DNA from: Thermoproteota archaeon
GTDB taxonomy: Archaea > Korarchaeota > Korarchaeia > Korarchaeales > Korarchaeaceae
Assembly (NCBI GenBank): GCA_027491415.1
Contig: JAOZFH010000055.1
Coordinates: 1 to 64,000, forward strand
Direction of reading: 5' to 3'
Length of the DNA: 64,000 nt
The notes below the pieces were generated by a model that saw only the letters and a list, made by a program, of their open reading frames with translations, was not told the origin of the DNA and ran no database searches. The translations under genes and the position numbers were made by a program. This document shows, piece after piece, positions 42,023 to 50,556 of the stretch. Each line of letters opens with the position of its first letter. The stretch's first letter is position 1.

Positions 42023-43279
42023 TCAGAGCGTCCCTATGGAGGACAGGTAGGCCTCTACCTGCTCCACCGTCGGCTCCACGACTGGCGGCGTCCCAACGGC
42101 CTCCACCACCACATCCGGGTCCTTCAGGCCGGAGCCTGTGATCTCCACCACTATGAGGTCGGTGGGATCCACGACCCCCTCGTCCTTGAGCCTGATCAGG
42201 CCCGCCAGGGACGCGACACCTGAGGGCTCGGCGAATATCCCCTCGTACCTCGCGAGGAGGCGCTGGGCCTCGAGGATCTCCTCGTTCGTCACAGCCACGG
42301 CCGTCCCGTTTGACTCCCTTATCGCCGTGAGGGCCGCATCTCCGTCCCACGGGAACGGGTCCTCCAGTCCTGTCGCCACGGTGTCGGGCTTCCCCCACGG
42401 CTCGATCTCGAAGGGTCCCCTGCCCTGCTGATAGGCTCTGACCAGGGGTGCGCACCCCGTCGACTGCACCGCGGCTATCCTCGGGAGGTCTCCGACGAAG
42501 TCAAGCTCCTTGAACTCCTTGAAGCCCTTCCAGTTGCCCGCCAGGAGCCCTCCTCCCCCCACGGGGATCATGACCCAGTCCGGCGCCATCCACCCCAGCT
42601 GCTCGAGGATCTCGTACGCCATGGTCTTGTTCCCCTCGAACTGGTAGGGGTTGAAGGGGCCGAAGCTTGGGGAGGGGTACCAGCCGTGCCTCCTCACCAT
42701 CTCGACCATCATCTTGACCGTGGGGTCCTCGTCAGTCTCCCACTTCAGCCGGACCACCTTGGCCCCGTAGAGCTGGAGCTGGGCCACCTTCCCAAGACCG
42801 GCGAAGTGCGGGACGAAGGTGATCACATCGATCCCCGCCTTTGCTCCGAAGGCCGCGAGCGCGGCGGCGGCGTTCCCGCTAGACGCGGTAACGGCGGTCT
42901 TTACGCCGAACTCGATAGCCTTAGCCACGCCGACGGCCATAGGCCTGTCCTTGAAAGACCAGGTTGGGTTCCTGGTCTCGTCCTTCAGGTACAGGTTCCT
43001 GAACCCAAGCCTGTCCGCCAGCCTGGTCGCCCTAATCAGCGGAGTGTTCCCCTCTCCCAGGTATACAACGGGGGTATCCTCCTCAATGGGAAGGAGCTCG
43101 CGGTACCTCCAAGTGCCCCCGGGCCTGAGCTCCAGCTCCTCCCTCGTCAAGACATCCGCTATGGCGTCGTAGTCGTAGTGGATATCCAGCCGGCCGTCCA
43201 TGTTGCTGCAGAAGTAGACCCTCTCTTCCGGGCTGTGCTCCTCGCCGCAGCGGGCGCAGACGAGCTTGGTCACGTACAT
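42023..43279 (-). CDS. thrC: Threonine synthase
   Basis: 418 residues. A zinc-ribbon-like start (KLVCARCGEEHSPEERVYFC) as in many archaeal ThrC, then EGNTPLIRA, the pyridoxal-phosphate lysine in NPTWSFKDRPMAVGVAKA, SSGNAAAALAAFGAKAGI and the glycine loop IPVGGGGLLAGN. It turns O-phosphohomoserine into threonine. The PLP fold family also contains threonine dehydratase and cysteate synthase; the Zn-ribbon and motif set favour threonine synthase. Cysteate synthase deserves a thought because a ComA-type protein lies 5 kb away. Confidence 0.85.
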   Translation of the reverse strand: MYVTKLVCARCGEEHSPEERVYFCSNMDGRLDIHYDYDAIADVLTREELELRPGGTWRYRELLPIEEDTPVVYLGEGNTPLIRATRLADRLGFRNLYLKDETRNPTWSFKDRPMAVGVAKAIEFGVKTAVTASSGNAAAALAAFGAKAGIDVITFVPHFAGLGKVAQLQLYGAKVVRLKWETDEDPTVKMMVEMVRRHGWYPSPSFGPFNPYQFEGNKTMAYEILEQLGWMAPDWVMIPVGGGGLLAGNWKGFKEFKELDFVGDLPRIAAVQSTGCAPLVRAYQQGRGPFEIEPWGKPDTVATGLEDPFPWDGDAALTAIRESNGTAVAVTNEEILEAQRLLARYEGIFAEPSGVASLAGLIRLKDEGVVDPTDLIVVEITGSGLKDPDVVVEAVGTPPVVEPTVEQVEAYLSSIGTL

Positions 43280-43367
43280 CTGGACCTCATGTCTCAGCGG
43301 GTCCCAAATTTTAACTGCTCCGCAGAGGCGAAGCCCTCATAAGGGGGGCCGGGTCGAAGTCTGGAGG

Positions 43368-44127
43368 GTGCTCAGCTACAAGGCGCGTCTACAAGACCTA
43401 CGGTTACCTCTCCGTGATAAACGGTGTCACGGTCGACTTCGAGCCTGGGGTCGTCCACGCGCTTCTGGGACCCAACGGATCCGGGAAGAGCACCCTCATC
43501 CGGATGGCGGTCGGGCTCACGAGGCCCGACTCCGGGAGGGTCACCGTGGCCGGGGTCAACCCGGCCGAGAGTCCGGAGGAAGCCAAGAGGGTGGCGGGCT
43601 ACGCGCCCGAAGAGGTGACCCTGTACGACAGCCTGACCCCCAGGGAGACCCTGGAGCTGGTGAGCTGGGCCCACGGTCTGGACGAGAGGCGCGCGGACAG
43701 GTTGGAGAGACTCTTTGGGCTGTTCGGGCTAGATGAGGAGGGAGACAGGCTCGTTGGGGAACTCAGCCTTGGAGCCAAGAGGACGATCCTCCCGTTCTCA
43801 TAATTGACGAGCCCTTCTCGGGGCTGGATCCGGAGGGGGGCCGCCATCCTGAGGGAGGTGATGAGGGAGGAGGCTGCGAGGGGGAAGACCGTGGTGTTCA
43901 CCACCCACGTGATGCCCGTAGCCGAAGCTCTTGCGGATGTGGTCACTATCCTGCACATGGGCAGGGTCGTGGCCAGGGGAAGGCCGGACGAGCTAAGAGA
44001 GGCTGTCTCCGCCTCGAGCCTGGAGGAGGTCCTCCTTAGGACGACGGGGATCGACGAGAGGATCCGCTCGCTGCTGAGGGTCCTGGAGGCGGGGGCTGAT
44101 CCGAGATGGGCCAGGAGTATGGCGTGA
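43368..44127 (+). pseudogene. Broken ABC ATPase, copy of the one at 48250
   Basis: GTG 43368 gives LSYK, then a +1 shift to RVYKTYGYLSVINGVTVDFE, ALLGPNGSGKSTLIRMAVGL (Walker A), then PEEVTLYDSLTPRETLELVS and LVGELSLGAKR. About 30 bases with the LALALLHDP part are missing, a further shift gives IIDEPFSGLDPEG (Walker B) and a G-run shift leads to AAILREVMREEAARGKTVVF and FTTHVMPVAEA. The order and spacing match the intact ATPase at 48250 residue by residue, so it is a decayed paralogue. No full protein can be made. Confidence 0.85.
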
Positions 44128-44790
44128 GGAGGCTCGCCTCGCTCCTGGCTAGGGAGGCGGCCTACAGGGCGGGCGCCGGGAAGAGGGCGGGAAGATCCTC
44201 GCTCACCCGGTTTAACTCAATCTGGGCCATCCTTCTCGCCTCCTACTCAACACTCGTCGGAGCTTCGTCCGCCGCGACCCCCTGATAGCGGTGAAGCTCC
44301 CCCCGGCCTCCCTGCTCCTCGGCGGCCTGGCCGGATGGGTGGCCGTGTACCTGCTCGCCCTGGAGGGGAAGGGGGTTGAGTTCCTCGCCACCCTCCCCGT
44401 TGGAGTGCGGGAGGTCGTCCTGTTCAAGTCTGTCCTGTCCACCCTGATCTGCGTCCCCCCGGCGGCGGGGATCGCCGCGCTCGGAGTCAGGTTGGGCTCC
44501 TCGCAGGCTGGAGCCGCGTCGGGGGCGGCGTATCTGGCCGCGGTCGCGTCCTCGTCGGCGCTCATCTCCTCAAAGCCGATTACCTCCGTATCCCGGGGAG
44601 ATGAGAGGGGTCTCCGGTCCCTACACTCGGTCAGCGGCACGGAGACCCTTCTGATGCTCGGGACGTCGGCCCTATACGCCCGGGCCTGGCCTGGGTGGCC
44701 GACTTGGTAGTGAGGGCATCCCTGGAGTTCGGGGCAGCCTGGCCTGGTGGGCTGCCTGCTGGATCCTTGCCGTCCTCCCGTTGGCCGTTG
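44106..44790 (+). pseudogene. Broken ABC permease, copy of the one at 49009
   Basis: ATG 44106 gives YGVRRLASLLAREAAYRAGA and GKRAGRSSLTRFNSIWAILL, like the start of the intact permease (ILAKEASYRARRRAGAERS), then stops at 44285. A later fragment (44291-44710) has WVAVYLLALEGKGVEFLATL and PVGVREVVLFKSV, as in the intact LLEPLSTLPVTESDIRLAL region. Most of the protein is missing. Follows the broken ATPase as the intact pair does. Confidence 0.75.
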
Positions 44791-44802
44791 TGAGGGAGGT
44801 GC

Positions 44803-45339
44803 TCAGCGAAACCTGGAGGCCAGGTTCCTGAGGTGCTGGCTTATCCCGCCGAGCCCGAGGGTCATGAGGACCAGGCCCAGCAGGACGGTGACCGGCTCTC
44901 TGATGACTACCAGGAAGGACCCCAGGACCGTGAGTCCCCCGAGCCTGTCGAGCTTGAACCCGATCGGGGTTGCCTTCGCCACGTCGTGGGCCAGCAGGCC
45001 GATGACGGCCATGGGCAGAACCTCGCCCACAGAGCCGAGCGCGGACGCTAGGTTCCCCTGAGGCGCCAGGAGCTCCGCCGCGAGGGCCGCGGCGGAGGCC
45101 CCAAAAAGGGCCCCAGCCGCCCTCGCCCTCCCCGGTCGAGGCCAGGAGAGGGCCCACGTTGCGTGGGCCATGGCCGCGAGGAGAACGATCAGATAGACCC
45201 TGGAGGACAGCAGGAGGACGAGGGACCCAGCCAGGTATCCGACTACCGAGAACAGCGGGTAGAAGGCTGTCAGCCCCACCAGATCCCCGAGCTTAGCCAG
45301 CCTCCTTGGATCCGGGGGACTGGATCGCTCGTTGTCCAT
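44803..45339 (-). CDS. Polytopic membrane protein of unknown function
   Basis: About 178 residues from ATG 45339, whose GGTGATC site is 3 bases upstream. Five hydrophobic segments (FYPLFSVVGYLAGSLVLLL, VYLIVLLAAMAHATWAL, AGALFGASAAALAAELL, VLPMAVIGLLAHDVA, TVLGSFLVVIREPVTVLLGL). No motif recognised. Lies between the decayed ABC genes and the sulfur transporter on the same strand as the latter, with a 44-base gap. Confidence 0.65.
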   Translation of the reverse strand: MDNERSSPPDPRRLAKLGDLVGLTAFYPLFSVVGYLAGSLVLLLSSRVYLIVLLAAMAHATWALSWPRPGRARAAGALFGASAAALAAELLAPQGNLASALGSVGEVLPMAVIGLLAHDVAKATPIGFKLDRLGGLTVLGSFLVVIREPVTVLLGLVLMTLGLGGISQHLRNLASRFR

Positions 45340-45382
45340 CGAGATCACCGTGAGGCTGAAAGGAAAAAGTGGGAGGGGCGGC

Positions 45383-46981
45383 TCAGAGCGGGGCCGCCTG
45401 GGAAGCCAGCTTCCTCTCGACCTCGTCGATCCTCTTGGCCAGCTCTGGGTTCTCCCTCTCGAGCCTCTCCAGTCGGAGCATGTAGAGTTCCTCGGAGTTC
45501 TTGGTGAGCAGATCCTTGATGGAGACGCCGATGGCCTTGGAGCCGGTCCTAAGGGCGAAGACGAGTAGGCCGACCCAGAGCAGGATCCACAGGAGCCAGA
45601 TGACGATCTGCCCCGTGTAGCTCTTGGCGATCATGGCTGGCAGGAAGGTGGTGTCGGTGTACGGGTAGCCGCCCATGAGGCCATCCCAGAAGTCCCTCGC
45701 AAGTGTGTACGGCAGGTATCCGAGGTAGAAGAACGGCCAGATCAGCAGCCCAGTTATGTAAAGCATCCCGGTCCTCCCGTAGTTCCTGAACTCGCAGCCG
45801 AGCATGAAGACGGTCCCCATCCCCAGGAGGAACCCGCCGAAGAGGTCCATGGGCAGGCTGGTCATCTCTCTTATCGCAACGCCGGTGTGGTGGAACTCAA
45901 GACCCGTGGCCGCGGCGTAGGCCTCGGCAAAGCTCTCTGTTGCCCAGTGGTGACCCTCCATTATGCCGAAGACGGCGAACCCAATGAAGAAGGCCGTGCT
46001 AGCTATGATGATGTGGACGGCAAGTGCCGTGAACGGCTGCATGGCCATGAATATCGTCCTCAACGAGTAGGGCATCTTCCACTTCTTGGCGAACCCCAGC
46101 TCGTCCCTGGCTATCATCGGACCCATCTCGGCGTTGAGCACGGCGCACTCCGTGCCTATCCCCGTCTTAGCAACGGACGCGCCGAGCAGCCCGCCGACGA
46201 TGAGCCACAGGACTATGTTTGGCAGGTTCTTGGCGTTGATCATCACGCCCGCCATCTTCGTCTTGGCGAGGCTGTCGGCCCAGCCCATCTTGATGGCGTA
46301 GTCCACGCCGAATATCGCGTTGATGACGATCACTATCGCGAAGATAGCCCAGAACGCGTAGAGGGCCAGCCTGAGCCAGTCTCTGTTTGGGTTGTAGGAG
46401 TCGTCGAGGGTGAGGCCGTCTGCCCAGCCCCTCTTCTTGGCCTCCTCCACGTACCACTTGGTCTCCTGGGACTTGAAGTACTGCACCAGGCCGAACTTGC
46501 TCATTATCGCTATTCCGATCGCCGCGGCTATCGTGGCCGTGATCATCACCACGAAGCTCTTCACGTTCAGCGCCGACCATCCGCCGAGGAGGTGGTGGAG
46601 CGTGCAGCCTCCTGCCACCCTGGTGCCCCACGCGAACATGAAGGCCCCGAGCGCCGTGAAGACGTAGAAGGTCTTGGGGTACCTGACCCAGGTCCTCGTC
46701 TCTCCCTCGAGCCAGACCAGGACCAGCCCGGCCAGCAGGGCGCCGATGATTATCCACTGGATCGACGGCTGGTAGTCGGGCTTGGTGGCTATGAGGCTCC
46801 GGCCGAAGAGCCTGGCCTCGAGGCCCGCGAGCATCCTGGCCATGCCCGAGGTGACGCCGATGAACTTGTGCTTTGGGTGGCCGTAGGGGATGAACCAGTA
46901 GTTGATGGCCTCGGCGAGGCCGGTCATGACGCCCGCGGTCCACCAGGGCCACTGCTTCCCGAGCCAACCGGTCTTCGACAT
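45383..46981 (-). CDS. YeeE/YedE-family sulfur (thiosulfate-type) transporter
   Basis: About 532 residues from ATG 46981, preceded by GGGAGGT; the longer frame from 47059 overlaps the promoter. About 12-13 membrane helices in two halves. Key cysteine loops are AWGTRVAGGCTLHHLLGGWS in the first half and LLGMGTVFMLGCEFRNYGRT in the second, with GTECAV in between, as in TsuA/YeeE where cysteines relay thiosulfate. A C-terminal coiled helix (ELYMLRLERLERENPELAKR) is extra. It would import thiosulfate or a related sulfur species. The ComA-like regulator candidate lies just upstream on the same strand. Confidence 0.85.
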   Translation of the reverse strand: MSKTGWLGKQWPWWTAGVMTGLAEAINYWFIPYGHPKHKFIGVTSGMARMLAGLEARLFGRSLIATKPDYQPSIQWIIIGALLAGLVLVWLEGETRTWVRYPKTFYVFTALGAFMFAWGTRVAGGCTLHHLLGGWSALNVKSFVVMITATIAAAIGIAIMSKFGLVQYFKSQETKWYVEEAKKRGWADGLTLDDSYNPNRDWLRLALYAFWAIFAIVIVINAIFGVDYAIKMGWADSLAKTKMAGVMINAKNLPNIVLWLIVGGLLGASVAKTGIGTECAVLNAEMGPMIARDELGFAKKWKMPYSLRTIFMAMQPFTALAVHIIIASTAFFIGFAVFGIMEGHHWATESFAEAYAAATGLEFHHTGVAIREMTSLPMDLFGGFLLGMGTVFMLGCEFRNYGRTGMLYITGLLIWPFFYLGYLPYTLARDFWDGLMGGYPYTDTTFLPAMIAKSYTGQIVIWLLWILLWVGLLVFALRTGSKAIGVSIKDLLTKNSEELYMLRLERLERENPELAKRIDEVERKLASQAAPL

Positions 46982-47036
46982 GAGTCTACCTCCCGGAGGC
47001 TTGCTGCGGGCGCGCGTCGAGCGCGCTCCTATAAGT

Positions 47037-47087
47037 GTTATAACGCAGTTATTGCCCAAATCTGGGCCGTTGCTGGCACATAGTGCC
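47037..47087 (-). promoter_or_regulatory. Three inverted repeats upstream of the YeeE/YedE gene
   Basis: Within 51 bases: GTTATAAC (47037-47044, palindrome, also part of the TATA region) and ATAACgcaGTTAT (47040-47052); GCCCAaatcTGGGC (47054-47067); GGCACataGTGCC (47075-47087). A cluster of dyads over and behind a core promoter suggests one or more regulator sites. Confidence 0.55.
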
Positions 47088-47122
47088 CATAACTATCGCT
47101 TTTTGTGGCCAGAAGGATGAGG

Positions 47123-48193
47123 TCACAGGGCGACCCAGACGGCGGTCCTGCCCTCCCCGACGGCCGTCACGAATCCGGCCTCGCGGAGAATCCTCAGGGC
47201 ATTGTTCACGGTCCTCCTCGGGAGCCCGGTCATCCTGACTATCTCCCGGGTGGGAAGGGGCCCCTCGTGCTTGAGCAGGTAGTAGACGAACTTGCTGGAG
47301 GGGCCGCCCGGGACGTCCAGGCTGCTGGGCATCATGAAGGTGTCCCCCCTGAGGCCCAGCCTGAGGCTCTCGAGCGAGAGTACCTCCGACGGCGATATGT
47401 TCGCCAAGTTGACGTTCGGTCCCAGGTACTTGATCAGGGCAGCCTGCTGGTGCGTGAAGGGGGCCTCGAATACGAGGCTGTCCGGGCCGAAGGTCGACGC
47501 GAGGGAAGTTAGCCAGCCCCACCTGATGTTGCCGTGTGAGTCGAAGATGCAGGCCGATTTGCCAGATTCCCTGCCCTCGATTACCACCTTCCACGCCACC
47601 CCGTGCTTCAGGATGCCCGAGATCTCGCCTATCACGGCGGACAGGGGCATTTGTCTCGCCGGATCCTTCTTCCCCACCTCGGCGAACACCCTGAAGCCCC
47701 TGTCGCTGGCCTCCTCTATGAGCCTCAGGCGCCTCTCCAAGGGTATGTCCACGCTGCCCGAACTAACCTCCACCGCGTCAAACCCCAGCTCCCACAGCCG
47801 GTCCAGGAGATGAGAGCTAACCCCCTTGACCTCCGCCAGCTCTAGGAGGGTTCCCCCGACGCCCACGGATATGTCCCACTCTTGGTAGGTGCGGACCCGG
47901 TCGGTCAGGTCTCGAAGGTCGACTAGGAGGGGAAGGCCCCACCCGATCTTAGCGTAGTCCACGTACCTGGAGGCCATCTCGAGCCACTCCTCCGTGGGCC
48001 TCTGGGACAGCTTGTCGAGCACTATCGTCAGCCCAGCCTCCCGGGGCTTTCCCTCCCTCACCTCAGGAACCAGGTCCTCCATGAGCCACTCCGCCTTCCT
48101 GCCTCGGCCCCTCGGGCTGACCATCTCCAGGCCGCGCTCGGCGTTGCGGTAATTATAGTGTTGACACCCGGAGAGACCCGCGAGGGGGCACAT
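47123..48193 (-). CDS. Phosphosulfolactate-synthase-like (ComA) domain fused to a winged helix
   Basis: About 356 residues; ATG 48193 is 25 bases after the TATA-like TGTAAAAAGAT. Residues ~45-290 match ComA, the PEP-plus-sulfite enzyme of coenzyme M synthesis: REAGLTIVLDKLSQRP, YAKIGWGLPLLV, GFDAVEVSSGSVDIPLERR and RVFAEVGKKDP. The final ~65 residues, FVYYLLKHEGPLPTREIVRM and LPRRTVNNALRILREAGFVT, are a MarR/ArsR-like winged helix with a clear recognition helix. ComA is normally ~250 residues without this. N-terminal MCPLAGLSGCQHYNYR may bind a metal. Either a sulfolactate enzyme with a partner domain or a sulfite/PEP-sensing regulator of the neighbouring sulfur transporter. Confidence 0.8.
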   Translation of the reverse strand: MCPLAGLSGCQHYNYRNAERGLEMVSPRGRGRKAEWLMEDLVPEVREGKPREAGLTIVLDKLSQRPTEEWLEMASRYVDYAKIGWGLPLLVDLRDLTDRVRTYQEWDISVGVGGTLLELAEVKGVSSHLLDRLWELGFDAVEVSSGSVDIPLERRLRLIEEASDRGFRVFAEVGKKDPARQMPLSAVIGEISGILKHGVAWKVVIEGRESGKSACIFDSHGNIRWGWLTSLASTFGPDSLVFEAPFTHQQAALIKYLGPNVNLANISPSEVLSLESLRLGLRGDTFMMPSSLDVPGGPSSKFVYYLLKHEGPLPTREIVRMTGLPRRTVNNALRILREAGFVTAVGEGRTAVWVAL

Positions 48194-48199
48194 CGACAC

Positions 48200-48249
48200 C
48201 TAGTTCTGCCAAATCTTTTTACACCGGTCGAGAATCGGTCCTTGGGAGA
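48200..48249. promoter_or_regulatory. Shared divergent promoter
   Basis: Only ~56 bases separate the ComA-like start from the ABC ATPase start; AAATCTTTTTACACC at about 48210-48224 can serve as TATA element in both directions. Confidence 0.5.
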
Positions 48250-49008
48250 ATGCTCTCCTACCTCGACGTGACCAAGCTCTACGGTGAGGTCAAAGCCCTA
48301 GACGGCGTGACCGTCGAGTTCCGCTCGGGCGTCATCAACGCCCTGCTGGGTCCCAATGGCTCCGGAAAGAGCACCATGATGAAGATGTCCGTCGGCCTCG
48401 TCAGACCGGACTCAGGCCAAGTGAGGGTCGACGGCGTCGATCCCTCGAAGGATCCCGTCGCGGCCAGGAGGATCGTGGGCTACTCGCCCGAGGAGATCGT
48501 ACTCTACGAGAGCCTCACGCCCGCAGAGCTGTTCTCCTTCGTGGGATCCATTCACGGCATCCCGAAGGAGACGCTCAAGGAGAGGGTGAACACTCTGATC
48601 CGCCTCTTTCGGCTGGAGGAATACATGGGAAAGCTCATCGGAGAGCTGAGCCACGGGAACAGGAGGAAGGTGTCAATAGCACTTGCCCTACTCCACGATC
48701 CTCGGGTGGTTATTCTAGACGAGCCCTTCTCGGGTCTGGACCCACAGGCTGGCAAGATACTAAAGGAGCTCCTGAGGAAGTACGCCAATGAGGGCAGGAC
48801 CGTCCTCTTCTCGACGCACGTGCTCGAGCTGGCCGAGGCCGTGGCAGACAGGATCACCATACTCCATCAGGGAAGAGTGGTGGGGTTCGGCTCTCCGAAG
48901 GACCTGAAGGAGAGGCTGGCTGCAGCGGACCTGGAGACCGCCTTCCTGAAGGCCACGGGCCTTTCAGAGGAAGTCCGAGAGCTTCTCGAGACCCTCTGGG
49001 GATCTTGA
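48250..49008 (+). CDS. ABC transporter ATPase, intact copy
   Basis: 252 residues from ATG 48250 after GGGAGA. Walker A LLGPNGSGKSTMMKMSVG, GYSPEEIVLYESLTP, signature IGELSHGNRRKVSIALAL, Walker B RVVILDEPFSGLDPQAG and STHVLELAEAVAD. Residue by residue it matches the broken ATPase at 43368. The stop is directly followed by the permease ATG, so they form one unit. Substrate unknown; the ATPase type is that of ABC-2 exporters. Confidence 0.92.
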   Translation: MLSYLDVTKLYGEVKALDGVTVEFRSGVINALLGPNGSGKSTMMKMSVGLVRPDSGQVRVDGVDPSKDPVAARRIVGYSPEEIVLYESLTPAELFSFVGSIHGIPKETLKERVNTLIRLFRLEEYMGKLIGELSHGNRRKVSIALALLHDPRVVILDEPFSGLDPQAGKILKELLRKYANEGRTVLFSTHVLELAEAVADRITILHQGRVVGFGSPKDLKERLAAADLETAFLKATGLSEEVRELLETLWGS

Positions 49009-50547
49009 ATGGCGCGCTGGTCGGAAATCGCGGGCATCCTGGCAAAGGAGGCTTCCTACAGGGCCCGGAGGAGGGCGGGGGCCGAGAGATCCCGCCTGAT
49101 CAAGCTTGTGGGCGGGGGACTCGTGAGGTCCAACCTGCTCGGCGCACTCCTGTTCACCGGCATGTCCCTGTTCTTCTGCATCGGCGCAGTCTTCGACCAG
49201 AGGTTCATAGTCCCCATGATGGGCGTCCTCGGCCTGGTGGAACTCCTCGTCGGGGCCTTCGCCACCGCCAGCACGGTGCACGTGATACTCACTGAGGGGC
49301 TCTTGGAGCCCCTCTCAACGCTTCCCGTGACCGAGTCCGACATCAGACTGGCCCTCCTGAGCGTTGGGGTCTACTGGGGTGGCCTCTCCATGGTGTTCGC
49401 CGTGATCCCGGGCGCCCTCCTGATTGCCGCGAGGAGGGGGATGTGGACGGTCGCCCTGTGGGGGACCTTGGAGGCCGTAGCCCTCCTGCTCTTGGCCTTC
49501 GGAGTGGGCTACCTCTTGGGGTCGCTCAGCCCGAAGTACACTAGGAGTAGGATCTCCAGAGCTCTACAAACTGTTGCCTGGCTCCTCTTCTTCGGGTTCG
49601 GTCTCTTGTTCCAGCTGCTGCCTCACCAGGCCGCTGGCTTCGAGGGAGAGGCTGGAGTCCCGGGGTGGCTGCTCTTGGTCCCGCCCTTCTCGTTCCCTGC
49701 AGCCGCGCTGGGCGTTCGAGAGGCCATCGCCTCGTCTCTGGCGTTCGCAGCCTTGAGCTCCGTAATCCTGAGGGTTGGCGCAGGGAGGCTGTGGAGGGCC
49801 GCCTCCTCCGGCCGATTCGCCTTACCCACGTCTGCGCCCACGGGGAAGTGGGTCATAACGGCTGGGAGACTTCAGCCCCTGAAGAAGGATCTCAGGCTCC
49901 TCGGGATGAACCCGAGGATGCTCGCCTCCACCGTTTACTACGCGGTGATCGGGCCCGCAATAGTCATCGCGCCGATGCTCGCAGATGTCATGACTGGAGA
50001 CTCCGGGATCAGCCGCTTCCTCCCGGCGATCGGCTTGTTCTTCGGAGGCGTGGGTGGAGCAGGGGTCTACTACCTGTACGCCCTCGACGCCGAGGGGGCC
50101 AGGCTGCTCTACCACCTCCCCCTAACGAGGGGGGAGGTCGCGAGACAGAAGGCCCTGACGCTGGCCGCGACCGTGTCGCCTATAGTGCTCATCGTGGGGG
50201 TGGTTGGGGCACTCTCCGGCGGAATGCTGGCGGGCTTGGCGGCGGTGGTCACCTACGGGCTCACGCTGCTGGGATCGGCCATGCTCAACTCGGCGATCCT
50301 GGCCAAGAGACTCCCGAGGGAGCCCTCCGCCTGGACCCAAGAGACTTTCTCCAAGGGAACCCTGGGGCTCCTCATGCTGGCGGAGTTTGTCGTCTTCGGC
50401 GCCGCTGCCGCCGCGGCCGTCGTTCCGGCGATGCTGTTCGGAGGAGTTGGAAGTGACCTGCTCTCGACGGCCCTGGCGCTCATAGAGTCGATATTTACCC
50501 TCTACCTAGGGTGGAAGTGGACGAGGGGGTTGAGAGACCCCCTCTGA
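49009..50547 (+). CDS. ABC transporter permease (ABC-2-like), intact copy
   Basis: 512 residues with about twelve membrane helices arranged in two halves (first ~49-240, second ~300-505) joined by a cytoplasmic stretch with ITAGRLQPLKKDLRLLGMNP. Loop VILTEGLLEPLSTLPVTESD is shared with the decayed copy at 44 kb, and LYHLPLTRGEVARQKALTLA is the equivalent loop of the second half. Its ATG abuts the ATPase stop. Exporter of unknown substrate; the single long chain could supply both halves of the channel. Confidence 0.85.
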   Translation: MARWSEIAGILAKEASYRARRRAGAERSRLIKLVGGGLVRSNLLGALLFTGMSLFFCIGAVFDQRFIVPMMGVLGLVELLVGAFATASTVHVILTEGLLEPLSTLPVTESDIRLALLSVGVYWGGLSMVFAVIPGALLIAARRGMWTVALWGTLEAVALLLLAFGVGYLLGSLSPKYTRSRISRALQTVAWLLFFGFGLLFQLLPHQAAGFEGEAGVPGWLLLVPPFSFPAAALGVREAIASSLAFAALSSVILRVGAGRLWRAASSGRFALPTSAPTGKWVITAGRLQPLKKDLRLLGMNPRMLASTVYYAVIGPAIVIAPMLADVMTGDSGISRFLPAIGLFFGGVGGAGVYYLYALDAEGARLLYHLPLTRGEVARQKALTLAATVSPIVLIVGVVGALSGGMLAGLAAVVTYGLTLLGSAMLNSAILAKRLPREPSAWTQETFSKGTLGLLMLAEFVVFGAAAAAAVVPAMLFGGVGSDLLSTALALIESIFTLYLGWKWTRGLRDPL

Positions 50548-50556
50548 GCACAGACA

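Noticed and set aside
45887-47083. 398-codon plus-strand frame opposite the YeeE/YedE gene
   Set aside because: Antisense shadow; the minus strand encodes the membrane helices and cysteine loops.
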